A stretch of 31,192 bases of DNA from Clostridia bacterium (GTDB lineage Bacteria; Aerophobota; Aerophobia; Aerophobales; AE-B3A), in NCBI GenBank assembly GCA_030610745.1, contig JAUWRC010000003.1:1-31192 (forward strand), given 5' to 3'. Below the pieces are notes generated by a model. It saw nothing but the letters and a program-made list of their open reading frames with translations, did no database searches and was not told where the DNA came from. Position numbers and translations under genes: made by a program. This document shows, piece after piece, positions 6,565 through 15,115 of the stretch (position 1 is its first letter; each line of letters starts with the position of its first letter).

Positions 6565-7560
6565 CTAAAAAATGAAGGAGAGGGAGAAGCGGTGGGTGTT
6601 GCCGAGGCTATCATAAGAGAGGGCGTAGTCAAAGCTGAGAGCTTTTATTCCTGCGAACTTTTTTGGGATAGGAAGATAAAAGCCTAATCCCCCTGAAGCC
6701 TTGATGTCATTTCCTTGAAATGTTTTAACTATACCTAACCTCAAGGCCATATTACGCCGCAGCCACCACTCGCTCCCCAATCGAATGTCTTTAGGGAAGT
6801 CTTGCCAGGAAGCATTCATATCTAAAGCCAGAAGAAGACGAGGATTAAGCCTATAGGCTGTGCCTAATTTTATGTTGGTAGGTATAGATTCTTTCTCTCC
6901 TGTACTCCATTCTATCTGGGAAATTAAATCCTGAATATTGACTCCTGCCGAGGCCCTTGTTCCCCATATTAGAAAGCCTATATCTAAACTGTAGCCGCTG
7001 CCATTTCCCTCATCGGTAGTTTGCTTTAGGTATTTCAGGTTAATTCCCCCCGAGCCCGATAGGGTCTTAGAGCTTATCACTTTATTATGGAAAAGGGATT
7101 GTGCATAAGAATAGGAAAATAGATTGTAATTCCATTTCTCAGGTTCGAGGTCAGCCGATAAATGGCTCCAGCTAATCCCCCCTGCTCCCATACCTGCATT
7201 AGGCTCTACAAAGGATAAAAAACTCTGTTTTGAAAGCCCTAGACTGTACAAATCAACCCACATTGTTCCCAGTTCTTTTTGTTTAATTTGTATGAGGCCA
7301 GCGGGGTTAAAATAACATGCACTGTAATCATCAGCTATAGCTACAAAAGCATCGCCCATTCCCATAGCTCTGGCGCTGGTAGAAAGGGTAGTAAAGCCAG
7401 AGTCGGTGATGTGCAGGTAGTCAGCATAGAGGGGAGATACGGCTGCTAATTTTAGCCCAAGACAGATAATGCCGACCACTAGAAGAAATCTCACCGTTAA
7501 AGGAAATCTCAAGGCTTTCCCTCGCCTTCTCAGAAAAATCTTATTAGTTTTCTTTTTCAT
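6565..7560 (-). CDS. PorV/UPF0164-type outer-membrane beta-barrel protein
   Basis: The 331-residue exported protein has a basic N-terminus, a hydrophobic segment (about 22-41) and a likely signal-peptidase site after LYA near residue 46. Directly after comes the family hallmark, with SARAMGMGDAF followed by AIADDYSACYFNPAGL. The rest alternates polar and hydrophobic residues as in a FadL-like barrel and ends with an aromatic residue (FSLSFIF), typical for BAM-dependent insertion. Relatives include PorV and PorQ of type IX secretion, but no other secretion genes are visible, so a general outer-membrane role is safer. The start ATG overlaps the NAD kinase stop (ATGA). The n-region is long, so a later start cannot be excluded. 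Confidence 0.82.
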   Translation of the reverse strand: MKKKTNKIFLRRRGKALRFPLTVRFLLVVGIICLGLKLAAVSPLYADYLHITDSGFTTLSTSARAMGMGDAFVAIADDYSACYFNPAGLIQIKQKELGTMWVDLYSLGLSKQSFLSFVEPNAGMGAGGISWSHLSADLEPEKWNYNLFSYSYAQSLFHNKVISSKTLSGSGGINLKYLKQTTDEGNGSGYSLDIGFLIWGTRASAGVNIQDLISQIEWSTGEKESIPTNIKLGTAYRLNPRLLLALDMNASWQDFPKDIRLGSEWWLRRNMALRLGIVKTFQGNDIKASGGLGFYLPIPKKFAGIKALSFDYALSYDSLGNTHRFSLSFIF

Positions 7561-8459
7561 TTTTCCCCCTCACTCACAATGTGCGATTTATAGCTAATCC
7601 CAGTCCATCCCAATTTACTTTGCAGTATCTTGAAAAAGAACTTCTCCTTTAATCTAATTAAGATGGTCTTATAAGAAGCTCTTTTAATTCTGGTTACCTC
7701 TCCTTCCTTTAGAGGAAAACTTATCTGACCATCTATGGTAAGTAGAGCTTCCTCAGAAGGAGGCTCCAGAATAACTTCTATTTCATCTGTCTGAGAGACG
7801 ACCAATGGCCGCACAGCCAGAGTATGAGCACAGATAGGAGAAAGAACTATTACTTCCAGGTTAGGATGAATTACAGGTCCGCCGGCAGAAAGAGAGTAAG
7901 CAGTGGAGCCAGTAGGAGTAGAGACAACCAGTCCATCAGCAGAGTAAGTAGTGATGAGCTCTCCAGAAACGAAGGTTTTAAAGTTAATAATACGAGGACT
8001 ATCCCTTTTACCAATGACTACATCATTTAAAGCAAGGGATGTTTCTATTTTTTTCTTATTCTTAAGAATGGTTGCTTCCAGCATGAGGCGTTTTTCTATT
8101 TTGTACTCTCCCTCCAGGACTTTTCTCAACCCTTCCTTGTATTTAGAGATGGGAATTTCGGTGAGAAAGCCCAGTCCGCCCAGGTTGATGCCTAAAAGAG
8201 GAACCTGATAAGGGGCGAAGTTTCGGGCTGTTCTGCATAGGGTTCCATCACCTCCCAGGCTGATGATGAGTTCTGCCTTTCTACCGAACTCTTTCTTATC
8301 CCTGATTAACTCCCTATGCTCGATTCTTTCACCTGTCCATCTGGTAAGGAGAACTTCTATCTTCCTATTTTCTAACCACTTTATTAGTGAAAGGGCATGA
8401 TCCAGGGCGTCTTTCTTTTCCCGATGTACTATTATTCCTATTGTTTTAGGTCCAGGCAC
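7557..8459 (-). CDS. nadK: NAD kinase
   Basis: This cytosolic enzyme phosphorylates NAD to NADP using ATP or polyphosphate. The 300-residue length is typical. Motifs are GGDGT at 69-73 (with the catalytic aspartate), NDVVIG at 145-150, and TPTGSTAYSLSAGGP at 181-195, which binds the nicotinamide nucleotide. The start is GTG with a GGAGAAGGA ribosome site. It follows the DUF212 gene after 79 bases and overlaps the PorV-like gene, so it is probably in the xseA-xseB-DUF212-nadK run. Confidence 0.95.
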   Translation of the reverse strand: MPGPKTIGIIVHREKKDALDHALSLIKWLENRKIEVLLTRWTGERIEHRELIRDKKEFGRKAELIISLGGDGTLCRTARNFAPYQVPLLGINLGGLGFLTEIPISKYKEGLRKVLEGEYKIEKRLMLEATILKNKKKIETSLALNDVVIGKRDSPRIINFKTFVSGELITTYSADGLVVSTPTGSTAYSLSAGGPVIHPNLEVIVLSPICAHTLAVRPLVVSQTDEIEVILEPPSEEALLTIDGQISFPLKEGEVTRIKRASYKTILIRLKEKFFFKILQSKLGWTGISYKSHIVSEGEK

Positions 8460-8538
8460 TTTCCTTCTCCAAAATAAGCCTCAGGACAATTTCTAGAAAA
8501 TGTCCTTCGGCAAGCGTATAAACTCCTAAATCTTTGAG

Positions 8539-8982
8539 CTATAAAAAAAGCAGAGCTATAAAAAATCCTAGTATTCCTCCTACCAATACCTCAATAGGGT
8601 TATGACCTAATTGTTCGGTTAATTTATATTTCATGGGAGAGTGAGGTGCTAGATGAGACTGGAGTTCATTGAGAAGTTCTGCCTGTCTTCCTGTTTCTCT
8701 CCTCACTCCTATAGCCTCATATATAGTGACTAAGGCTAAAACTAAGGTAACAATAAAAATAGTAGATCCCATACCCTCTTTTATTCCTACTCCTGTGAGC
8801 AAAGCTACTACAACTGCGGCGTGAGAAGAAGGCATCCCTCCCGGTTCTATAAAACGACGCAGCTTTATCCTTTTTTTGCTGCCTGCTGAGACGATAACCT
8901 TAATAGCTTGAGCAATAATCCAGGCCCAAAAGACAGTCAAAAACAAAGGATGGGTAAGGATAAAATAAAGCGTTTTTGACAT
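8539..8982 (-). CDS. divergent PAP2 family (DUF212) membrane protein
   Basis: This is a 147-residue inner-membrane protein with about four hydrophobic segments. It has the DUF212/divergent-PAP2 signatures GGMPSSHAA (48-56), GVRRETGRQA (92-101) and LGHNPIEVLVGG (125-136). The family is related to acid phosphatase/haloperoxidase-type PAP2 enzymes; the substrate is unknown and may be a lipid phosphate. The position usually written D-x(2)-GVRR is E89 here. Spacing to xseB is 10 bases, so they are probably co-transcribed. Confidence 0.9.
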   Translation of the reverse strand: MSKTLYFILTHPLFLTVFWAWIIAQAIKVIVSAGSKKRIKLRRFIEPGGMPSSHAAVVVALLTGVGIKEGMGSTIFIVTLVLALVTIYEAIGVRRETGRQAELLNELQSHLAPHSPMKYKLTEQLGHNPIEVLVGGILGFFIALLFL

Positions 8983-8992
8983 TTATTTCCCT

Positions 8993-9451
8993 TTAGAAAA
9001 GAAAGTTTTGTTTTTTTTCTTTTTCTTTTTTCCTTTCCTTCTCTTCTTTTTTCTGTCGGGGCGGTCCTTCATTCTTTTCTAATTTTATTCCTTTCTCCTT
9101 TTCCTCCTCTTTTGCTTCTCCCTCTGCTCTCTCTTCTGTTTCCACCTTTGTTTCTACTTCTGTTGCTGGTTCTCTCCCTGCTTCTACTCCTGTCTTCGCT
9201 CTTGTTCCTGCCTTTGCGCTCATTCCTTCCCCTGCCCTTTCTTCTTCCCCCCACTCTTTTAGTTTGAATTTATCTTTTTCCTTGAGCAAAACTTGAATTT
9301 TTTTCTCTGTCTCTTCTAGTTTTTTCTGACAAAAACTTATTAGCTTCATTCCTTCTTCAAATTTTTGCAAAGCTTCCTCCAGGGGAAGATTTCCTTCCTC
9401 TAGCTTTTGGGTGATTTCTTCGAGTTTATTCATGGCTTCTTCATATTTCAC
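8993..9451 (-). CDS. xseB: exodeoxyribonuclease VII small subunit with a long charged tail
   Basis: Residues 1-66 are a normal XseB helical hairpin (YEEAMNKLEEI near the start, then EEGNLPLEEALQKFEEGMKL), which binds XseA to form exonuclease VII. Typical XseB is about 70-80 residues. Here a further ~85 residues of almost pure E, K, G, A, T and R follow, ending in KKEKEKKQNFLF. The tail is presumably disordered. It may be an expansion from repetitive DNA: the plus strand reads as a long CT-rich run at 9000-9250. The start is a GTG that overlaps the xseA stop (GTGA). The head is certain; whether the tail is real or reflects an upstream frameshift needs homologues. Confidence 0.85.
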   Translation of the reverse strand: MKYEEAMNKLEEITQKLEEGNLPLEEALQKFEEGMKLISFCQKKLEETEKKIQVLLKEKDKFKLKEWGEEERAGEGMSAKAGTRAKTGVEAGREPATEVETKVETEERAEGEAKEEEKEKGIKLEKNEGPPRQKKEEKERKKEKEKKQNFLF

Positions 9452-10797
9452 TTGTTTTCCTCCTTAGTTTCATAAACCTCTGAATAAATCCTGCCTTTAT
9501 GCAGTCTCACTTTTATCTTTTCTCCCTTCCTCACCTGGGTATATTGGGTAATTATTTCTTCCTCAGGTTCGCTAAAGCAGATACTATAACCTCTTTTGAG
9601 AATAGATAGAGGAGAAAGATCTCTTAATCTATTTTCCCAAAAGGATACTCTCTGTTTTTCTTTTTCCAGTTTAGTTTTTTCCAGGCTCTCGAGTTTTTCC
9701 TTTTTTCTTTCCAGCTCTTCCTTCATTAGTTCTATCTTTTTCTGAGGAGATGACCGTTTAAAATTAAGACCGAGGCTTAAGAAGCGTTCTTTTTCCAGTT
9801 TATTCTTATGAATGAGAGAAGAAATTATTCTTCTTTCAAACTCGTCAACCTCTTGTTTGAAATCCTCAATCTGTCTGTAGGGCTGCTTAAAAGGAAAAGA
9901 ATTTCTTATCCTCTCTAAATTTGAATAAGAATCTTGTAGGTAATTATTTATCAGTTGAAGGATTCTTTGTTCTTTACCTTGCAGCGAGTCAATCAAATCT
10001 GTCTTTTTGGGAATAATGCGCTCTGCTGCTGCAGAGGGAGTGGCGACTCTTTCATCAGCCACAAAGTCAGAGATAGTGATATCTATCTGGTGGCCCACAG
10101 CAGAGATAAGAGGAATACAGGAGTTATAGATAGCATCTGCTACTATTTTTTCGTTGAAGGCAAAGAGATCCTCGAAAGAGCCTCCACCTCTACCCACAAT
10201 TATCACATCTACCCTGCCGTAATCATTTAAGTCCTGGATAGCTTGAGCAATCTCCTCAGCAGCACTATCTCCTTGAACTCGGCAGGGAGCAACGACAATC
10301 TCTATGTTAGGAAAACGTCTATCCAAAATGGTGAGAATATCTCTGATTGCCGCTCCTTTGGCAGAAGTAACTATTCCAATCCTTTGGGGAAGAAAGGGGA
10401 GGGGAATTTTATGCTCTGCTTCAAAATAGCCCTTTTTTCTTAATTCTTCCTTTAACTGCTCAAATTTAAGGTAAAGAGCGCCTCTTCCTACGGGGAGCAT
10501 CTCTTTTACATAAAGTTGGTATCTTCCCTGAGGTTTATAGACCCCGATGCTTCCCCGAGCCATAACTTCCAATCCATTTTCAAGAGTAAATTTTAGAGTA
10601 TCGGCTTTGTCTTGAAACATTATGCAGGAAAGGAGAGCTTCCTTATCTTTCAGAGCAAAATACAGGTGCCTGGAAGGAGCCTTGAAGTTTGAAATTTCAC
10701 CCCGCACCCAGATATCCTCAAGAGTCTCATCTTCTTCCATTAACCTCTTTATGTACCCAGTAATCTCACCCACAGTATAGATATGTGCTGACGGCAT
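9448..10797 (-). CDS. xseA: exodeoxyribonuclease VII large subunit
   Basis: This is the catalytic subunit of exonuclease VII, which degrades single-stranded DNA from both ends. The 449-residue length is normal. An N-terminal OB-fold spans about 1-100 (VRGEISNFK at 31-39). The catalytic domain follows, with TSAKGAAIRDI (144-154), VGRGGGSFEDL (201-211), GHQIDITISDFVAD (235-248) and RVATPSAAAE (250-259). A long coiled coil spans about 265-400, and the C-terminal piece contains the SPLSILKRGYS motif. The ATG has only a weak AAAGGG site. It has its own promoter about 60 bases upstream and is coupled to xseB. Confidence 0.96.
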   Translation of the reverse strand: MPSAHIYTVGEITGYIKRLMEEDETLEDIWVRGEISNFKAPSRHLYFALKDKEALLSCIMFQDKADTLKFTLENGLEVMARGSIGVYKPQGRYQLYVKEMLPVGRGALYLKFEQLKEELRKKGYFEAEHKIPLPFLPQRIGIVTSAKGAAIRDILTILDRRFPNIEIVVAPCRVQGDSAAEEIAQAIQDLNDYGRVDVIIVGRGGGSFEDLFAFNEKIVADAIYNSCIPLISAVGHQIDITISDFVADERVATPSAAAERIIPKKTDLIDSLQGKEQRILQLINNYLQDSYSNLERIRNSFPFKQPYRQIEDFKQEVDEFERRIISSLIHKNKLEKERFLSLGLNFKRSSPQKKIELMKEELERKKEKLESLEKTKLEKEKQRVSFWENRLRDLSPLSILKRGYSICFSEPEEEIITQYTQVRKGEKIKVRLHKGRIYSEVYETKEENK

Positions 10798-10859
10798 TTT
10801 TTGCCCTTTTTAGAAAATCTTCCCTGTGATAGCTTGGAATAGTCCTTCAGACTGAGGTT

Positions 10860-10887
10860 ACAATAGCATATCTGCCTCCCTTGTCAA
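10860..10887 (-). promoter_or_regulatory. sigma70-type promoter for xseA
   Basis: On the minus strand TTGACA (complement of 10882-10887) is followed after 16 bases by TATTGT (complement of 10860-10865). A TG one base before the -10 makes it an extended -10. Transcription would start near 10853, about 56 bases before the xseA ATG. Confidence 0.65.
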
Positions 10888-10979
10888 GCTAAACAAAGGA
10901 GGGGGTAAATTTACTCTGCATTCCTAGACGAGGTAAGAAAATTATAAATAAATTGGTATGCGGAAAGGAAGGGTATATC

Positions 10980-11106
10980 TTACGAGCGCTGGACAATTTT
11001 TCTGGCTGTTTCAACGGCTTGTATGTAAACTTCCTCTCTTAGTCTGAATCCTTCTTTGAGCAGCTTATCTAAAATTTCTAAAAATCCATCGAAATTAATT
11101 TCTCCT
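10980..11106 (-). pseudogene. C-terminal remnant of a PIN-like toxin (DUF3368 type)
   Basis: A frame of 41 sense codons ends at a TAA (10980-10982) and has no start codon; a TGA closes it at 11109-11111 on the upstream side. The peptide contains FLEILDKLLKEGFRLREEVY. This resembles the end of DUF3368 proteins, PIN-fold toxins that end with a helix pair written roughly as LLDKL-x-KGFRIS-x-ELY. The N-terminal PIN core with its acidic active site is missing, so it cannot be functional. No antitoxin is recognisable. It occupies most of the 321-base gap between nagB and xseA, whose remaining part holds the xseA promoter. Confidence 0.5.
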
Positions 11107-11118
11107 AATCAGGGTTAA

Positions 11119-11856
11119 TTAAGAGCTATCTTTAAGAAGTGAAGCTGCCCCCTTATCTATTACCCAGATAACATCTGAATGTTTTTGCAGGACTGAAGCT
11201 GGCACATCAGTTGTGGCAGGGCCTTCGATAGATGCTGCTACTGCTTTTGCCTTAGATTCTTTGTTTACAATAATAACAATTTTCTTGGCTTCTAATATTG
11301 TTCCCATACCCATTGAAAGTGCTTGAGTTGGGACATTTTCTACTTTTTCGAAAAATCTAGAATTATCTTTAATTGTTTCTTTAGTTAAATCAACAACTCT
11401 TGTTCTTGAATTTTCAGGAGACCCTGGCTCGTTAAATGCAATGTGACCATTACCTCCAACACCTAAAAGCTGAATATTAATACCACCTGCTGTTTTAATC
11501 TTTTCTTCAAATTCCCTGCATTCAGTTTCTGGATTATCAGTAACACCACTTAATACATTTGTGTTTCCCTTTTTAATATTTACATGATTAAAAAGATTGA
11601 TATCCATAAAATATCTATAGCTTTGATCATGATCATCAGTAAGGCCAAGATATTCATCCAGGTTAAAAGTTATAACTTGTGAGAAATCTAAAGATTCTTC
11701 CTCATGAAGCCTTATCAATTCTTTGTAAGTACTGATTGGAGTACTCCCAGTAGCAAGGCCTAAAACAGCATTAGGTTTATTTCTTATTACCTCTGCAAAA
11801 TATTTTGCAGCCTCTTTCCCCATTGCATCATAATCTTTTTTGATTATTATTTTCAT
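11119..11856 (-). CDS. nagB: glucosamine-6-phosphate deaminase
   Basis: This cytosolic enzyme converts glucosamine-6-phosphate to fructose-6-phosphate and ammonia. The 245-residue protein carries GLATGSTP (33-40), the catalytic aspartate D67 in FNLDEYLGL (64-72), and GVGGNGHIAFNEPGS (132-146) with H138 and E143. The MGMGT motif is also present. The length and the missing C-terminal allosteric segment fit the short, non-allosteric type. The ATG has a GGAG site about 10 bases upstream. It follows the alcohol dehydrogenase by five bases. It is more AT-rich than its neighbours and sits next to a toxin remnant, so it may have been acquired separately. Confidence 0.95.
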   Translation of the reverse strand: MKIIIKKDYDAMGKEAAKYFAEVIRNKPNAVLGLATGSTPISTYKELIRLHEEESLDFSQVITFNLDEYLGLTDDHDQSYRYFMDINLFNHVNIKKGNTNVLSGVTDNPETECREFEEKIKTAGGINIQLLGVGGNGHIAFNEPGSPENSRTRVVDLTKETIKDNSRFFEKVENVPTQALSMGMGTILEAKKIVIIVNKESKAKAVAASIEGPATTDVPASVLQKHSDVIWVIDKGAASLLKDSS

Positions 11857-11861
11857 AATAA

Positions 11862-13043
11862 TTATTCTCCTTTTTCGTAGCCCCAGAGAGCTTTTTCATA
11901 CATTTCTATCACGTCCTTTAAGGTAACTGAGCGCGGATTATTGGCAAGTTTGGCTTTATTTTGCATGACTTCCTGGGCGAATTCAGCAATCAGTTCTTTC
12001 TTTATTTTCCTGGTCTTTAAATTTTGCGGTAGACCAAGCTCGGTGATAAGATTTTTAATTCTGGTGATTACTTTTTCAACGAGCTCTTTTGTGGTCGAAC
12101 CTTCTGTGTTTTCTTCCAGGCACTTGCTAAGAGAGGTGAGTTTAGGATGACCCTGGCTGAGATTAAACTCCGAGACTACGGGAAGAAGAATGGCGCAGGC
12201 CTTTCCGTGAGAAAGTCCCAGATCTGTGGTTAATCTATATGACATGCCGTGGACCAAAATAGTTCCGCTCTGAGCAATGGCCATTCCGGCTAAAAGAGAA
12301 GCATACAAGATATAGGAGCGAGCGTTTATATCTTTTAGATTCCTCATTACTTTTGGCAAATACTTTAGTAGAAGTGTTATTGCCTCTGAAGCCAGGGCAT
12401 CGCTCAAGGGTTGGGATCTATTAGATAAGTAACTTTCCAGAGCATGGGAGAAGGCATCTATTCCTGTGTCGGCAGTAACAGAAGCTGGTAAGGATAAGGT
12501 GAGTTCTGGATCTACTAAAGCTACTCGGGGAAAAATGGAGGGGTCAGCGAAGGTTTCCTTTAGAGGAGGTACTTTCTCGGTGTTGGTAAGAACAGCATAG
12601 AGAGTTACCTCGCTTCCTGTTCCTGCTGTAGTAGGGACAGCTATTACAGGAAGAGGAACCTCTTTTACTTTATTTCTTCCAAAATAATTAATAAGGGGAG
12701 CAGGGTTAGTGGACAGGATTGCTATTGCTTTAGCTGCATCCATGGGACTTCCCCCTCCCAGCCCTATTATTACCTCACATCCCTTTTCTTTAGCTATTTT
12801 TGTTCCTCTCTTGATAGTTTCAAGGCAGGGATTAGCTTCTACTCCTTCAAAGAGAACTGGCTTTACCCCTGATTCTTTTAAGGAATCCTTTACCCTTTCC
12901 AGTAATTCTGTCTTTCTAGCCGAGCTTTGTCCAGTAACTACGAGGGCACTTTTGCCCAATTTCGCTGTCTCTTTTCCAATATTTTCTACCACCCCTCTTC
13001 CAAAGAGAACCCTGGTAGGAAGATAAAATTCAAATTCTCGCAA
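11862..13043 (-). CDS. iron-containing alcohol dehydrogenase
   Basis: This is a group III, iron-dependent, NAD(P)-linked alcohol dehydrogenase of 393 residues. The nucleotide-binding GLGGGSPMDAAKA lies at 94-106 and PTTAGTGSE at 137-145. Metal ligands are visible as D196 and H200 in TGIDAFSHALE (193-203), H265 in VHGM, and H279 in GLSHGKA. The substrate cannot be told: ethanol, butanol, lactaldehyde or glycerol types share these motifs. The start is a TTG with a good GGGGGAAA site, and the first 14 bases overlap the end of the ATPase subunit I gene. It fits a fermentative redox-balancing role (inference). Confidence 0.92.
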   Translation of the reverse strand: MREFEFYLPTRVLFGRGVVENIGKETAKLGKSALVVTGQSSARKTELLERVKDSLKESGVKPVLFEGVEANPCLETIKRGTKIAKEKGCEVIIGLGGGSPMDAAKAIAILSTNPAPLINYFGRNKVKEVPLPVIAVPTTAGTGSEVTLYAVLTNTEKVPPLKETFADPSIFPRVALVDPELTLSLPASVTADTGIDAFSHALESYLSNRSQPLSDALASEAITLLLKYLPKVMRNLKDINARSYILYASLLAGMAIAQSGTILVHGMSYRLTTDLGLSHGKACAILLPVVSEFNLSQGHPKLTSLSKCLEENTEGSTTKELVEKVITRIKNLITELGLPQNLKTRKIKKELIAEFAQEVMQNKAKLANNPRSVTLKDVIEMYEKALWGYEKGE

Positions 13044-15114
13044 TCTTTCCCCCTTCTATCCTCGTGTATTTTCCTTCCCACCTGAATGGCTTAAAACTTT
13101 TACCTCCCCCTTCATAGAATTTACCAAAGAATTCTACGAATTGCAACCGAGCCGTGTGAATGAATCCAGAAAGACAATTTAGCACGAGGTTCCCCAGATG
13201 ACCCACTATAAGAATTATAACCATGAGAACTGGCCCTATAACCGGAGTCTTGCCCATCATAAAGGCAATAGTGTTTACGACCATAGCAATTACGCTTGTA
13301 GCCAGTCCAAGAGCCAGAAGACGAGAGTATGAGAGAACATCCGCAAATACCTGGACTATTCCATATAATTCATAGCCTCCTTTGGCAAATCTTATAAAAA
13401 GGCTTTTGCTTTTTCTTCCCACAAAAAGAAAGAGAGTTCCTACTCCCCAAAGGAACATGAGCAGACCTAACTTGGAGTATCCGGGAAGAGCACTCCAGAT
13501 ATTTTTAATACTGCCAGGTGAGAAAGAGATAGCTGTATTTGATCCAGCTAATCCCAGCTCTGAAGCTCCTGATTGGCTAGCTCCCAAAAACATACCTTTA
13601 GCCAGGGGGGAAAGAACAAGAATTCCTCCTAAAATAAGCAGAATCCAGGAAACATGATCTAAGATGGCAGAAACTATATCCTTTCTTCTTAGAGCATCCC
13701 ACGCCTCTAGAGCTATTCCTACTAGAATATGGACAATTCCCAAGGCAAGACAGATAAGGAGAAATATCATGGGCTCTTTTATTGGGTTTAATAAGGTTAA
13801 TTGTTTTAGAGGAGCGAGGAATCTCGGAAGCTGGGAAAATTGAATTCCAAATATTCCGCCGGTAATTATTCCTATTCCGAAAGTTACAAATCCGGTAATG
13901 AACAGCATGGAGAAGAGTTTTCTGGCTGTTTCTCCTGCTTTGAGTTTCCTCAAGGCAAGCCAGGCTAGAATAGATAGGATAATTCCATAGCCTCCATCTG
14001 TTAGACAAATAGCTAAAAATAGGGCAAAGAAGGGTGCCAGAAAAGGAGTGGGGTCAATTTCAAAGTAGCGCGGTAGACCGTAAAGGTCTATTACCAGTTC
14101 AAAGGGTTTAAAAATACCCCGGTTGGATAAAGCAACAGGAATTTTCTCTTCCTCTTTTTCACCGGGTTTTCGTACTACTATCTCTAAGGGGGAAAGATCT
14201 TTCAGCCCTTTTTTTAATTTGGCAAGGTCTTTCTTTTTAATCCAGCCCCCTATGAAGAAAGTATAGGGAGTTGACCCTGCCCGAGCCGATACCTTTTTTC
14301 CTCGAAGAAGATGATGGAAGTGATCGTAGACGGCCATAAGCTTGATTTTTTCCCGGGAGGCTCTCTGAAATTCTTTCCCTATTTCACTCATTCGCTTTTC
14401 TATCGCAGATGTCCTTTGCTCAATATTCTTCAGTTTTTCTTTTGGGCTCTGCTCTTCTTTAAACTCAATTTTCTCTACCTTCAATCTTTGTAAGATAAGC
14501 TCTATCCTGGGCTGATATTCTTTTAAAAAAACAAGTAAAAAGTATACGCTGCCCCTCTCTTCTTTAATAATCTCTAAATGGCTTCCCTTTTCTTTTTCCA
14601 GCTGTTTTTGCAGGGTGGCTTTGGTCTCCAGGGGGATAGTTCCCCATTGATAGGCGACGAACTTTCCCTTCAGCAGGCTTTGGTAAGGAAAAGATATCTC
14701 TCTCCAGGGATAGAGGAAATGGTAGGTGTCTTGAAGAGTCTCTTTTTCTTCCTTAAGAGTTTCCAGCTCTTCTTTTAGTTTTTGGCAGCTTCTACATACT
14801 TTCTCCCAATCAAAATCTTTGACCCAACCAAGGAACTCGGCTTCTTTTATTATTGCTTTGCTGGGAAAGAGTCCCAAGCCAGCCTTCTTCTCATTAAATT
14901 CCTCTAAATAGTCAATAGTCCAGCCCAGTTTAGAAAGAACATCTTCCAGGTGGTTTGTTTCCAGGTTTTCTTTTTTGAAAAAGGAGGAAGCACTTACTTC
15001 CTCTTTTATTTCTTTGGGCTCAAATAAAGCCAGCTCTCCCAGTCTTTTTACCACAGGCTCACGCAGATCCTTGTCTCCTATAATATATACCTTTCTCATT
15101 TCCAGGAGAGCCAT
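13030..15114 (-). CDS. V/A-type ATP synthase subunit I (a-like)
   Basis: This is the membrane stator subunit carrying the ion half-channels of V/A-type ATPases (NtpI/AtpI, homologous to eukaryotic subunit a). The 694-residue protein has a soluble N-terminal half (1 to ~345) of two long coiled-coil arms. About seven to eight membrane segments follow from DPTPFLAPFFALFLAICLTD onward. The C-terminal half keeps the family strings FADVLSYSRLLALGLATSVIA and GHLGNLVLNCLSGFIHTARLQFVEFF, which include the conserved arginines. It follows the H subunit by one base and overlaps the dehydrogenase by 14. The remaining ATPase subunits, which usually follow, are absent here. Confidence 0.92.
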   Translation of the reverse strand: MALLEMRKVYIIGDKDLREPVVKRLGELALFEPKEIKEEVSASSFFKKENLETNHLEDVLSKLGWTIDYLEEFNEKKAGLGLFPSKAIIKEAEFLGWVKDFDWEKVCRSCQKLKEELETLKEEKETLQDTYHFLYPWREISFPYQSLLKGKFVAYQWGTIPLETKATLQKQLEKEKGSHLEIIKEERGSVYFLLVFLKEYQPRIELILQRLKVEKIEFKEEQSPKEKLKNIEQRTSAIEKRMSEIGKEFQRASREKIKLMAVYDHFHHLLRGKKVSARAGSTPYTFFIGGWIKKKDLAKLKKGLKDLSPLEIVVRKPGEKEEEKIPVALSNRGIFKPFELVIDLYGLPRYFEIDPTPFLAPFFALFLAICLTDGGYGIILSILAWLALRKLKAGETARKLFSMLFITGFVTFGIGIITGGIFGIQFSQLPRFLAPLKQLTLLNPIKEPMIFLLICLALGIVHILVGIALEAWDALRRKDIVSAILDHVSWILLILGGILVLSPLAKGMFLGASQSGASELGLAGSNTAISFSPGSIKNIWSALPGYSKLGLLMFLWGVGTLFLFVGRKSKSLFIRFAKGGYELYGIVQVFADVLSYSRLLALGLATSVIAMVVNTIAFMMGKTPVIGPVLMVIILIVGHLGNLVLNCLSGFIHTARLQFVEFFGKFYEGGGKSFKPFRWEGKYTRIEGGKIARI

Positions 15115-15115
15115 T

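Noticed and set aside
6457..6687. 76-codon plus-strand frame across the GTAGCGGT repeat
   Set aside because: It runs through the repeat into the antisense of the PorV-like gene, has no ribosome site and shows no family features.
6565..7560. A type IX secretion system, suggested by the PorV-like protein
   Set aside because: No other secretion component is in the window, and UPF0164-type barrels occur widely without that system.
9069..9254. Alternative 61-codon Arg/Gly/Ser-rich frame in the xseB tail
   Set aside because: This is the other reading of the same low-complexity purine run. It might only matter if the xseB tail proves to be a frameshift.
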